Positions 47,905 through 55,849 of a stretch of DNA of 64,000 nt are shown piece by piece. The stretch is from the NCBI RefSeq assembly GCF_900182915.1, contig NZ_FXUG01000003.1:496001-560000 (forward strand), read 5' to 3'. Source of the stretch: Neorhodopirellula lusitana (lineage in GTDB: Bacteria; Planctomycetota; Planctomycetia; Pirellulales; Pirellulaceae). How positions within the stretch are numbered: position 1 is the first letter of the stretch; the number at the start of each line of letters is the position of its first letter. Below the pieces are notes generated by a model that saw nothing but the letters and a program-made list of their open reading frames with translations, had not been told where the DNA came from and did not search any database. The translations under genes and the position numbers were made by a program.

Positions 47905-49371
47905 CTATCGGTTCGACAAGACATGCCGTTTCAGTTCCTTCCGGTACGTCCCCAGTAGCGTGTCATAGTCCTTCTGGATTTTAGCAACCACGTCCGTTCC
48001 TGACGCGACGTCTCGAACGACGGCCAACGCTCGATTCAACGATGCCGAATCCGTTGCAGGCTCAAACAACGCAACCTCCCCTTCTCCATTAATTAACACG
48101 AACGCATTGTCGGACAATCGCAGTTTGCGAATCAACGACTCAGCATCCTTCCGTTCGTAAACAGTGACAGGCGGTGACGGAAAACCGCGAAGCTGCCGGA
48201 TGAACCCAGGATCGTCTGCAATCAGATCAAACGAGCAAGAATCACCGAACGTCGGCAAAACCTGACTCCAAAACCGCAGAACCGCCGCCTGTTGCTCGCG
48301 AGCACCAGGAACCAATGCGACGAGCTGACACTTACCCGAGCCACTACCGACAATCGAATCGCCAACCTGCCTGCCAATCAACGGCGATGGGGGTGGAGGC
48401 GGAATAGGCACAAAGGCGTCCACCGAGATCGGCCGAAACGAAGGCTGTTCGGCAAACGGCACTTCCGAATTGGACTTCGGCTGAAAGGTAGCGTCCTTCA
48501 ACTCCACCGTGAGTCGCCATTCCCCGCCCAACTGCCTTAGTTCCATCGGTGGCGGCAACTCAACTCGCCGGATCAAACTGGTGGCTGCTTCGATCCAAAA
48601 CACAAATCGGTCTTGATCAGACGTCACTTCAATTCGTTGCAACACCTCTCTTCCGATCCGTCCATCCTCTAACCATCCGAACGAAGCTTTCGAATCCGTA
48701 TTAGACGCAAACAGCTTGCTCATCGGGTCATCGGCAAATAACCACTCAAGCTGCGGCGGTGCACCAGCCGACCCCGCCAACAGTCGTGATCGAAGCACCT
48801 CGTCTACAAACAATCGCTCTAAACGCAAACGGCTATTGCTCGGCGCTGTCCAGGCGGCGTGCATGACTTGCGAATCAAAATTTGATGTTTCCGGCTCGTC
48901 AAACCAAGCATGCAACTCAACCTGATCCACACCGGATCGAGACGACGAAACGTTCACCCGCACTCGCGCAGCATACGCGTCGACCTTCAAAGACCGAGCA
49001 TTCAGTTGCACACGCAGTGGGGCCGACAACGCATCCGCGTTACCTAACTGACCATTCGCTCCCGCTGAAGTGGATCCAGCACGTGATCGATCGTCCAAGT
49101 TCTGTAGCGTGACCTGAGCATCATCGCTGTAGTAAGAACAAACTTGATAGCGTTGAAAGACGTCACGAAGTCGAATCTGAGAATCACCACGGTCAGCAAT
49201 CAGGGTCACCGAAGACAAACGAGGCCCCGATGCCGGCCCGGCATCCGCCACCCCCGATTCAGAGGGCCGGCATCCGATACCCATGACCAACATCGCCAAA
49301 AGGCCAACCGAAGAGACCAACCGGTAAACATCCAATCGCGACAATGAAAACTCCATTTCAAACCAACGCAT
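47905..49371 (-). CDS. Putative lipoprotein of unknown function
   Basis: About 488 residues from the ATG at 49371; an ATG at 49356 and a start at 49461 are also possible. The N-terminus has a hydrophobic stretch (VYRLVSSVGLLAMLVMGIGC), a plausible but weak lipobox. The middle is beta-rich with EWLFADD, LEDGRIGREVLQRIEV, FWIEAATSLIRRVELPPPMELR and a Pro-rich IPPPPPSPLIGR hinge. The last ~140 residues (CQLVALVPGAREQQAAVLRF ... TVYERKDAESLIRKLRLSDN ... FVLINGEGEVALF) look like a thioredoxin-like fold without a CxxC. I cannot assign a role. It may act in the envelope near the polysaccharide genes. Confidence 0.65.
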   Translation of the reverse strand: MRWFEMEFSLSRLDVYRLVSSVGLLAMLVMGIGCRPSESGVADAGPASGPRLSSVTLIADRGDSQIRLRDVFQRYQVCSYYSDDAQVTLQNLDDRSRAGSTSAGANGQLGNADALSAPLRVQLNARSLKVDAYAARVRVNVSSSRSGVDQVELHAWFDEPETSNFDSQVMHAAWTAPSNSRLRLERLFVDEVLRSRLLAGSAGAPPQLEWLFADDPMSKLFASNTDSKASFGWLEDGRIGREVLQRIEVTSDQDRFVFWIEAATSLIRRVELPPPMELRQLGGEWRLTVELKDATFQPKSNSEVPFAEQPSFRPISVDAFVPIPPPPPSPLIGRQVGDSIVGSGSGKCQLVALVPGAREQQAAVLRFWSQVLPTFGDSCSFDLIADDPGFIRQLRGFPSPPVTVYERKDAESLIRKLRLSDNAFVLINGEGEVALFEPATDSASLNRALAVVRDVASGTDVVAKIQKDYDTLLGTYRKELKRHVLSNR

Positions 49372-49524
49372 TCCAAATTCAGTCCATCGAAAGCATCGCA
49401 ACTTGATGCTACCGACATCACCAACCGATTCTCTTCTAGCTATCCAGATCCACCGCGACACTCATCCGCCCTGACAAAATCCCGAGCTAGAAAAACCCGT
49501 TGCAACACAGGCCGGCATCGAGAC

Positions 49525-49833
49525 TCATTCGCTTCCATCGACATCAGCCAAGAGCGGTGCCAACTTAGTCGGCTTACACAGTAGCTTTTTATCGGCAGCT
49601 GCCCTACCGCATTTTCGGCAAACATATTTGGCCTCGGTAATCTGCAACGCCAGAAAAGGCAGCGAATCCTCGAGAACGCTGCGTTTCCACTTGCAAATTT
49701 CCTTTTTGGGAGGCGAGTGACTCAAATCCAGTTCCTCAGCTATAGCGATCAAATGCCGTCGGCGATGGCAGAATACAACGATTGTACTTATCCCAACGGA
49801 CGTTCGGATTGATTGGTTCATTGGGTTTGCCAC
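49525..49833 (-). CDS. Small Cys-containing protein, function unknown
   Basis: Up to 102 residues from a GTG; an ATG at 49821 would remove four. The second half (KEICKWKRSVLEDSLPFLAL, then YVCRKCGRAAADKKLLCKPTKL) has a CxxCGR-...-LCKP pattern recalling small planctomycete proteins with a possible metal-binding knuckle; that recollection is unverified. The N-terminus is less convincing. Kept because the Cys pattern and the clean end support a real gene. Confidence 0.5.
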   Translation of the reverse strand: MANPMNQSIRTSVGISTIVVFCHRRRHLIAIAEELDLSHSPPKKEICKWKRSVLEDSLPFLALQITEAKYVCRKCGRAAADKKLLCKPTKLAPLLADVDGSE

Positions 49834-49957
49834 GTTCGTCGGGCTTGATCGTGTTCCATCACTGGAATTCGCTAGTAGTGAAGACCTGAACGTTCAGCCA
49901 TCGCCCGCGCCGCGTCGATAGCCACAAGTGTATTTCAAGGACGAAATCACCTCAGCG

Positions 49958-51487
49958 ATGGATCGCGGTATGTTTTTCCAGGGGACCCCTGCACGCAGAC
50001 GACGGCTAGCTGCGCAGCTGTGCGCAGCGACGATTGTCGCGTCCGCACCGTTCGCCACGGCAACCTGGAACCCAACCGCCCATGCTGATCACCCCACTTC
50101 TTTCGCAGACATCTCCGACAGAGACACTCCCAATGGGAACGTGACTGCAACGGAACCGTCCACGCGAACGTGGAACCGCAGCACAACTTGGCAACCACGC
50201 CCGCTTTCTCTTCCGGCCACATCGGACCGAGACCGGTGGAGTCCCCCCGCTCCCGTGGTGCCCCAGGTATCTCAGGTTGTCATCCAAACACCGCCCCCTG
50301 CGCCCATCGTGCGTCCCCCCGAGCCCGCACCGACGCCAGCGGAAATCCGACAACAGCGACTCGCTTTTCAACGCGCCGAAACTCGAGTCGCCCGAGAGCT
50401 AAGCCAACAGTGGACGAACAACGAACCGTTGCCACCCTCGGACCAAATCGATATCGGTTCTCGAAAATCACAACTTGCGGCAACCGCCGTTGAACAATTG
50501 CGGTTGGCCAACTGGTCAGCAAAACGAGGCGCGATCGCATCCGCTCAGGCTGCCGCCACCCAAACATTGCGAACCATCGCGTTGCTGCGCGACACGCAAG
50601 CGGGCGGCAACCTACACACCCAACAGCTCAACGAATGTTTCGTTGCCATTCGCGAATCGACCGACTTTGCTGGGCGGTATGGGCCCGTCGATACAGACGC
50701 AATCAAACGCTTGATTGAGGTTCATCAAACCCCAACACTTAAGCAAGTCTCCACTTCTCAACTGACCGCATCTCGAGCAGTCGAGGCGTACCTGCAGTTC
50801 GCTAAAACACGCCTGGTCGAAGCCACTCAAGGCGGTCCTTTAGCAGCGGAAGCAGCGATGATTCTGGCCGATGTCGAATCATGGGTTGCCGATGGTGCCG
50901 TGGAACCACCCACCGAACATTCCAAGCTACACGCATCGGCGTTGGCTTTGACCTATCGCCGAGCCGCCGTCGAGATCGCTCCCGAGAATCCTGACGCCGC
51001 GGCAAAACTGGGACGCACGCTACTGCGACGGTCCATCCCAACGGCGGCCAAAGATTATCTACTGCAAAGCGTCAATGCCGAGCCCACACGGCAACGTGTG
51101 GAGTCATTGCTCGAAGCCGCGGCTCGATCGGGAGACTTCATCCTGGTCGATCAGTGCGAAAAGCAGTTGGCGGCAACGCCCCTGCCCAGTGAACTGCCTA
51201 TCCAAATGATGTCACCGCAGGACTTTGCTCGAACAAGCCAAACCGCGTTCACGCCTGGTTTCGCTAGCACCCCCGCCGGCACCACCCACAACGGGTTCTC
51301 GCCCACGCCTCAGTCTCCAGCCTCGCAATCCCCAACCCCGCAATACCGTGTGGGAACTCGACCAGCGTACCGAACCGCAGCACCTCGATCGTCGACGCCA
51401 CTTGGTGCTCGAACCGATCAAATCGTCGATCCCACCTTGCCAACATCTCCGGCAGCCAACCGGTCCAATGGTCGCTTGCTTTGGTAG
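49958..51487 (+). CDS. Secreted helical-repeat protein upstream of the polysaccharide export gene
   Basis: 509 residues from the ATG at 49958 (GTG at 49928 also possible). RRRRLAAQLCAATIVASAPFATATW forms a signal peptide, followed by a Pro/Thr/Ser-rich stretch with PAPVVPQVSQVV and PPPAPIVRPPEPAPTP. From about residue 140, helices in the style of TPR/SEL1 repeats follow (EIRQQRLAFQRAETRVARE, AATAVEQLRLANWSAKRGAI, AAKLGRTLLRRSIPTAAKDY). The C-terminus is again Pro/Ser/Thr-rich. It ends 8 bases before the Wza-type gene, so it probably serves polysaccharide export, perhaps as a periplasmic scaffold (inference). Confidence 0.7.
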   Translation: MDRGMFFQGTPARRRRLAAQLCAATIVASAPFATATWNPTAHADHPTSFADISDRDTPNGNVTATEPSTRTWNRSTTWQPRPLSLPATSDRDRWSPPAPVVPQVSQVVIQTPPPAPIVRPPEPAPTPAEIRQQRLAFQRAETRVARELSQQWTNNEPLPPSDQIDIGSRKSQLAATAVEQLRLANWSAKRGAIASAQAAATQTLRTIALLRDTQAGGNLHTQQLNECFVAIRESTDFAGRYGPVDTDAIKRLIEVHQTPTLKQVSTSQLTASRAVEAYLQFAKTRLVEATQGGPLAAEAAMILADVESWVADGAVEPPTEHSKLHASALALTYRRAAVEIAPENPDAAAKLGRTLLRRSIPTAAKDYLLQSVNAEPTRQRVESLLEAAARSGDFILVDQCEKQLAATPLPSELPIQMMSPQDFARTSQTAFTPGFASTPAGTTHNGFSPTPQSPASQSPTPQYRVGTRPAYRTAAPRSSTPLGARTDQIVDPTLPTSPAANRSNGRLLW

Positions 51488-51495
51488 TCAATCTT

Positions 51496-53685
51496 ATGAA
51501 ATCAACTTTGTTGAATCCAATGACGAAACTCCCATTCAGCACCACAGCGATCCGAGCATTCGTCGGCGCAGCTTGCTGCCTCGGCGCCGCCCTGACGACG
51601 GTGCCCTGCAATGCGCAAGAACTAATCGGTCCCGGCGACGCGATGTCGGAATCGCAAGAGCTTCCAGCACCCTCACTGCTGGGCAAAGCCACGTCGAATC
51701 CTTTTGCTCAAAGCGACTCGTTGATGCCAGCGGGATCGGACGACGAATCTGACCTACTGCTCGACGATCCGTTGAAGGATTATCGCAAGACACTCGAAGA
51801 GCATTTACTAAAGAAGGAACGTGCAAAACTGGAAGCTCGTGCACGGTTCGAGTCTCGCTCTCGCGACTTAATCCCGGCTCCCCTGCCACCCAAGCGTCTC
51901 CCCTCGCCCACATCAACAGATGCTTACGGTAGCGATCAACCGGATGCCGAACTGGACCGACTTCGAGCCAAACTCGACTCACTTGACCTCGCCCCCGGAC
52001 TCTCACTCGATAGCGAGGAAGTCCCCTCACCGAGCGACCGTCCTAAGCAAACGAAACAGCCATCGACCACCGACAGTGACCTCGATGACCTGCTTGCTCC
52101 GCCACTTCCCAAAGCGAATCCAACTAAGCCCAAGTCGTCAACGCCCAAACTACCGCCGCCACTGCGAGAACGCAGCAACACAGCTCGTCCCCAACCGCTC
52201 GGCCAACCAGAACGACTGAAGCCAACACCACCAGCGACAAAGCGGGATGCTACCCCACAGAATCGCAACCCGATTCCCAAATATCGTGCCACCCCCGCGC
52301 CTCGCAACAACCAGACAACACGCAATCAGCCAGCGACTTCAAAGCCGGAAACAAAACGCCCCGAGACCAAGCCAGCGGAAACCCAATCTGATTCGTCAGC
52401 TTGGGCGAACAGCCGGGACGGATCAACCAAGGATGACGCACAGCCCAGTCCAATCCGCCCTCGAGAAACCCATTCGGTTTTGCAGAGCTCACCCGCCGAA
52501 GCAACCAATAGCTGGGAATCACTGGTTGATGCGGAACGCTACCGCTGGTCCACACCGGCAAGTTTCCGTCACAACGCGCCGGTTTCGCAAGTCACATGCT
52601 CCACTTGCGGCGGTTGCGTTGACCGACACGGCGTCGGTGCATGCGATCGAACCGGTGTCTACTTGGGTGTCGGCACTCGAGAAAAACCCGACTGCCAGTG
52701 CTGGCGTTGCCCCCAACAAGCCCCCTTCAACCTCTACGGTCCGGGTGGCTATGCCGGTCCCGCTCGCTCCACGCCGGTCGCCGACTATCGCTTACGTGCT
52801 GGTGATCAACTTCAATTGACGTTCATGATCAAAACGGTTCGTACCATCGGAGCCTATCGCTTGGTGGTTGGCGATGAACTGCTAATTGAATCCGATGCCG
52901 ACGAAAACCTAACCCGTGGGTCACTCGATCGCGGTCTTGAAATCCAGCCCGACGGCACGATCACGTTGCGATTTATCGGACAAGTCCATGCCGCCGGACA
53001 AACGATTGAACAATTGCGCGAACTGCTGAACGACCGCTACGAAGAGTACTATCCCGATCCGGCGATCGACGTGACCCCCGTTCAAACGGGCAGCGTCGCT
53101 CGTCACATTCGAGAAGCAATCAGTGGCTCCGAAGGATTCAACCCACAACAAACACTGCAAACCGTAACTCCAGAAGGATCGATCCGCTTACCAAGACTCG
53201 GAGCGATCCCAACCCAAGGCCTAACCCTGGGCGAACTGAAGCGAGAAATCAATCTTCGCTACGAATCGCTAGGAGCCGGACTGGAAGTCGAAGTGGTGCT
53301 GGAAGAACAGGCTCCTCACTTCATCTACGTGCTCGGTGAAGTGGCTCAACCCGGTCAATTCGAGATCACCAATCCAACCACCGCGTTGGGCGGATTGAGC
53401 CTCGCGGGTAGCTACATTCCCGGTGCCAACCTACGACAAATCGTGATCTTCCGCCGAGGCCCGAATTGGGAACTGGTCTCCACCGTCCTCGACTTGCGAG
53501 GTGCTCTGCTTGGCAAGGCATCACGTCCGACTGACGAAATCTGGCTGCAGGATGGTGACGTGATTATCGTTCCGCCTGCACCGATTCAGTTGTTCGACCG
53601 TTTCGTGCAACAGGTCTTCACCGACGGCATCTACGGAATCGTTCCCTTCAGCGGATTCGGCTTCTCACTAGGCAACAACAACTAG
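51496..53685 (+). CDS. Wza-type polysaccharide export protein with Cys-rich insert
   Basis: 729 residues from the ATG at 51496; a TTG at 51481 would overlap the previous stop. Signal peptide with AIRAFVGAACCLGAALTTVP; no clear lipobox. A long Pro/Ser/Thr/Lys-rich disordered region spans about 130-340. Then comes a Cys-rich segment (TCSTCGGC ... GACDR ... DCQCWRC, seven Cys). The Poly_export domain starts at VADYRLRAGDQLQLTF (about 430), with GTITLRFIGQVHAAG and YYPDPAIDV. A SLBB-type domain follows (HFIYVLGEVAQPGQF ... SLAGSYIPGANLRQIVIFRR). It forms the outer-membrane export channel in Wza systems. The upstream gene ends 8 bases earlier; no Wzc or Wzx/Wzy is present in the window. Confidence 0.88.
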   Translation: MKSTLLNPMTKLPFSTTAIRAFVGAACCLGAALTTVPCNAQELIGPGDAMSESQELPAPSLLGKATSNPFAQSDSLMPAGSDDESDLLLDDPLKDYRKTLEEHLLKKERAKLEARARFESRSRDLIPAPLPPKRLPSPTSTDAYGSDQPDAELDRLRAKLDSLDLAPGLSLDSEEVPSPSDRPKQTKQPSTTDSDLDDLLAPPLPKANPTKPKSSTPKLPPPLRERSNTARPQPLGQPERLKPTPPATKRDATPQNRNPIPKYRATPAPRNNQTTRNQPATSKPETKRPETKPAETQSDSSAWANSRDGSTKDDAQPSPIRPRETHSVLQSSPAEATNSWESLVDAERYRWSTPASFRHNAPVSQVTCSTCGGCVDRHGVGACDRTGVYLGVGTREKPDCQCWRCPQQAPFNLYGPGGYAGPARSTPVADYRLRAGDQLQLTFMIKTVRTIGAYRLVVGDELLIESDADENLTRGSLDRGLEIQPDGTITLRFIGQVHAAGQTIEQLRELLNDRYEEYYPDPAIDVTPVQTGSVARHIREAISGSEGFNPQQTLQTVTPEGSIRLPRLGAIPTQGLTLGELKREINLRYESLGAGLEVEVVLEEQAPHFIYVLGEVAQPGQFEITNPTTALGGLSLAGSYIPGANLRQIVIFRRGPNWELVSTVLDLRGALLGKASRPTDEIWLQDGDVIIVPPAPIQLFDRFVQQVFTDGIYGIVPFSGFGFSLGNNN

Positions 53686-53704
53686 TGGGTACCACGAAAC
53701 CGAA

Positions 53705-54583
53705 CTAGGACACGGGGCCCTGAATTGACAAACCGTCAAGTAGTTCCGCGGCGGCGTCGGACTTATTCAGCACGTAGTAGTGAATGCCGGGTACGCCGTT
53801 GGCCATCAAGTCGATCGTCTGCTGACGTGCGTGCTCGACTCCCACGTGAAATTGATCTTCCGCAGATTCAACTGCAGTCATCGCCGCTTCCAAATTGGCG
53901 GGGATGGCGGCCTTGCACATTCCCGCAATCCGTTGAGCCTGTTTGAAATTGGTGACCGGCAACACACCTGGCACGATCGGAATGTCGATCCCCGCCTTCT
54001 GGCAGTCGTCACGGAAGCGGTAGAAGTCCGCATTGTCGTAGAACAACTGCGTGATCACGATGTCCGCTCCCGCGTCCACCTTTCGCTTCAAATTGTCCAT
54101 GTCGGTTTTGGCATCCGGCGCTTCCTGGTGCACTTCGGGGTAACCTGCAACGGCCACGCCCAAGTCAGGGAACTTCTTGCCAATCAACTCGACTAACTCA
54201 TTCGCGTACTGCAGACCGCCGCTGGTTTGTTCAAACTGGTCCGTTCCCTTTGGCGGATCGCCACGCAGCGCGACAATGTAGTCCACACCCATCTCGGTTG
54301 CTTTTTGCAAGTAGTCGCAAAGCTGATCCACGGTCGAGCCCACGCAAGTCAGGTGCGACGCAACGGGCAACTGGGTGATCTCTTTGACTCGCTTAAGTAC
54401 TTCCAAAGTCGCCCGCTGGCTCGAACCGCCCGCACCGTAAGTGCACGTGAAATATTGGGGCTGGAACCGCAGCAAACGCTCCACATTCTGGCATAGTAAA
54501 TCGATGCCTTCGTCTGTCTTGGGTGGGAACAATTCGAAGGAAATCGTGCATCCGTCAGATTGATAGAGATCAGCCAGCGTCAT
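53705..54583 (-). CDS. metF: Methylenetetrahydrofolate reductase
   Basis: 292 residues from the ATG at 54583, close to E. coli MetF (296); the frame extends upstream without likely coding sense. Reduces 5,10-methylene-THF to 5-methyl-THF for methionine synthesis, with FAD. Family blocks: SFELFPPK (with the Glu), TCTYGAGGSS, SHLTCVGST, DYIVALRGDPPKG (with the Asp), AVAGYPEVHQEA, DIVITQLFYDN and VPGVLPV. Its stop lies 19 bases from the convergent Wza-type gene. Confidence 0.95.
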   Translation of the reverse strand: MTLADLYQSDGCTISFELFPPKTDEGIDLLCQNVERLLRFQPQYFTCTYGAGGSSQRATLEVLKRVKEITQLPVASHLTCVGSTVDQLCDYLQKATEMGVDYIVALRGDPPKGTDQFEQTSGGLQYANELVELIGKKFPDLGVAVAGYPEVHQEAPDAKTDMDNLKRKVDAGADIVITQLFYDNADFYRFRDDCQKAGIDIPIVPGVLPVTNFKQAQRIAGMCKAAIPANLEAAMTAVESAEDQFHVGVEHARQQTIDLMANGVPGIHYYVLNKSDAAAELLDGLSIQGPVS

Positions 54584-54736
54584 GGAAAAGCGCAATTGTG
54601 AAGGAAAAATAGAGAAGGGAACCGCCGTAGTATAGGCGGAGCCTCCAAAAAGCCAACTTGCCATCCAAAATGCCAGATTCTGCGGCCCCATCCCACGGAA
54701 TCGCCCTGATTTCCAGGCGAACCGTAGTTCAGTCGC

Positions 54737-55849
54737 CTACCGCTGATAGATCGGCAAATAGTGATAACGAACGCTCAGACTCAAAATGGCCAGAGTCGTG
54801 CAATACACCAGACCGATGTTGCGTTCCTCACCATGTTGACCATTCCAGTGTCCCGAATTGCTCTGGAAATTCAACAATTCTTCACTCGTCAATCGCTTCG
54901 CTTCCTCCGCCGCTTTGCCGCCGACTTGGTGCATCCCCTGGGCGTAATAGTACATTCCATAATAGAAGAACCGATCTTGGCTACGTGGCGGATGCTCCAA
55001 TAACCATTCGGCTGCCCCGGCAACCAATGGCGAATCATATTGACCGCAAGTCTGCAGAGCCAGCAAGCCAGCCGCTGTCATTGTGAAAGACGGGTGGCGC
55101 GTCCCCGGCGTGTACGCGAAACCGCCCACACGATCACGAGGCTGTCCATCCGCGTTCATGGGCGAAGTATACGAGTTACGCAAATACTCTACCGCACTTT
55201 CAATCGCTTCCGCGGGCACATCCAAACCATCATTCTTTGCCGACCGCAAAGCCATGACCTGCCACACCGACACCGACAAATCCGAATCGCGAGCCGACGG
55301 TGTGTAACGCCAGCCACCCTGTAACCTGGGAGGCTTTCGGACGCTTTGCGACTTCAAGATCACCTTCAATGCTGCCACCAACGATTCGTGGATCCGTCTA
55401 TTCTGCTCAACCGAAGCCCCCATCCCAAGCATCTCGGTCAGCATCAAGGTGACGATCCCATGCCCATACATTCGCGAACCATCCCGTTCACCAAAGTAGC
55501 CATTGGCTTGGTTACGCGGCATCAACACAAATTCGATCGCGCGGTTCAAGGCTCGACCTCTCGGTGAAACCGAATCCGGCACCACACCAATCGAAGCGAG
55601 CGCCATGATCGACAGTGCCGTCATCGCGGTCGCGTGCCCGCGATCGGTGATCGCGCCATCATCGCGTTGATGAGAAAGCAGCGAATCGATTCCACGGTCA
55701 ATGGCTCGATCTACCGCATCTGGCACATAGATTCCCTGCAGTTCGTCTGCCGCGCCAAGGCGGCTTGATGACGCCTTGATCGAGCTCGCGAGTAAACCAG
55801 TCAAGACAGCTCGGCGACTAACCGGGAACTCTCCAAAGCACTTCGTCAT
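54737..55849 (-). CDS. Exported prenyltransferase/squalene-cyclase-fold protein
   Basis: 370 residues. N-terminus FPVSRRAVLTGLLASSIKAS looks like a twin-arginine signal (SRRAVLT). The body is made of alpha-alpha repeats of the prenyltransferase/squalene oxidase type: IDSLLSHQRDDGAI, TAMTALSIMALAS, LQGGWRYTP, SVSVWQVMALRSAK, GGFAYTPG, MTAAGLLALQTCG and NFQSNSGHWNG. No DxDD or DCTAE catalytic motif is seen, so cyclase activity is not expected; such proteins in planctomycetes may bind substrates or partners. Start and upstream stop overlap as ATGA with the DUF4175-type gene, so translation is probably coupled. Confidence 0.82.
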   Translation of the reverse strand: MTKCFGEFPVSRRAVLTGLLASSIKASSSRLGAADELQGIYVPDAVDRAIDRGIDSLLSHQRDDGAITDRGHATAMTALSIMALASIGVVPDSVSPRGRALNRAIEFVLMPRNQANGYFGERDGSRMYGHGIVTLMLTEMLGMGASVEQNRRIHESLVAALKVILKSQSVRKPPRLQGGWRYTPSARDSDLSVSVWQVMALRSAKNDGLDVPAEAIESAVEYLRNSYTSPMNADGQPRDRVGGFAYTPGTRHPSFTMTAAGLLALQTCGQYDSPLVAGAAEWLLEHPPRSQDRFFYYGMYYYAQGMHQVGGKAAEEAKRLTSEELLNFQSNSGHWNGQHGEERNIGLVYCTTLAILSLSVRYHYLPIYQR

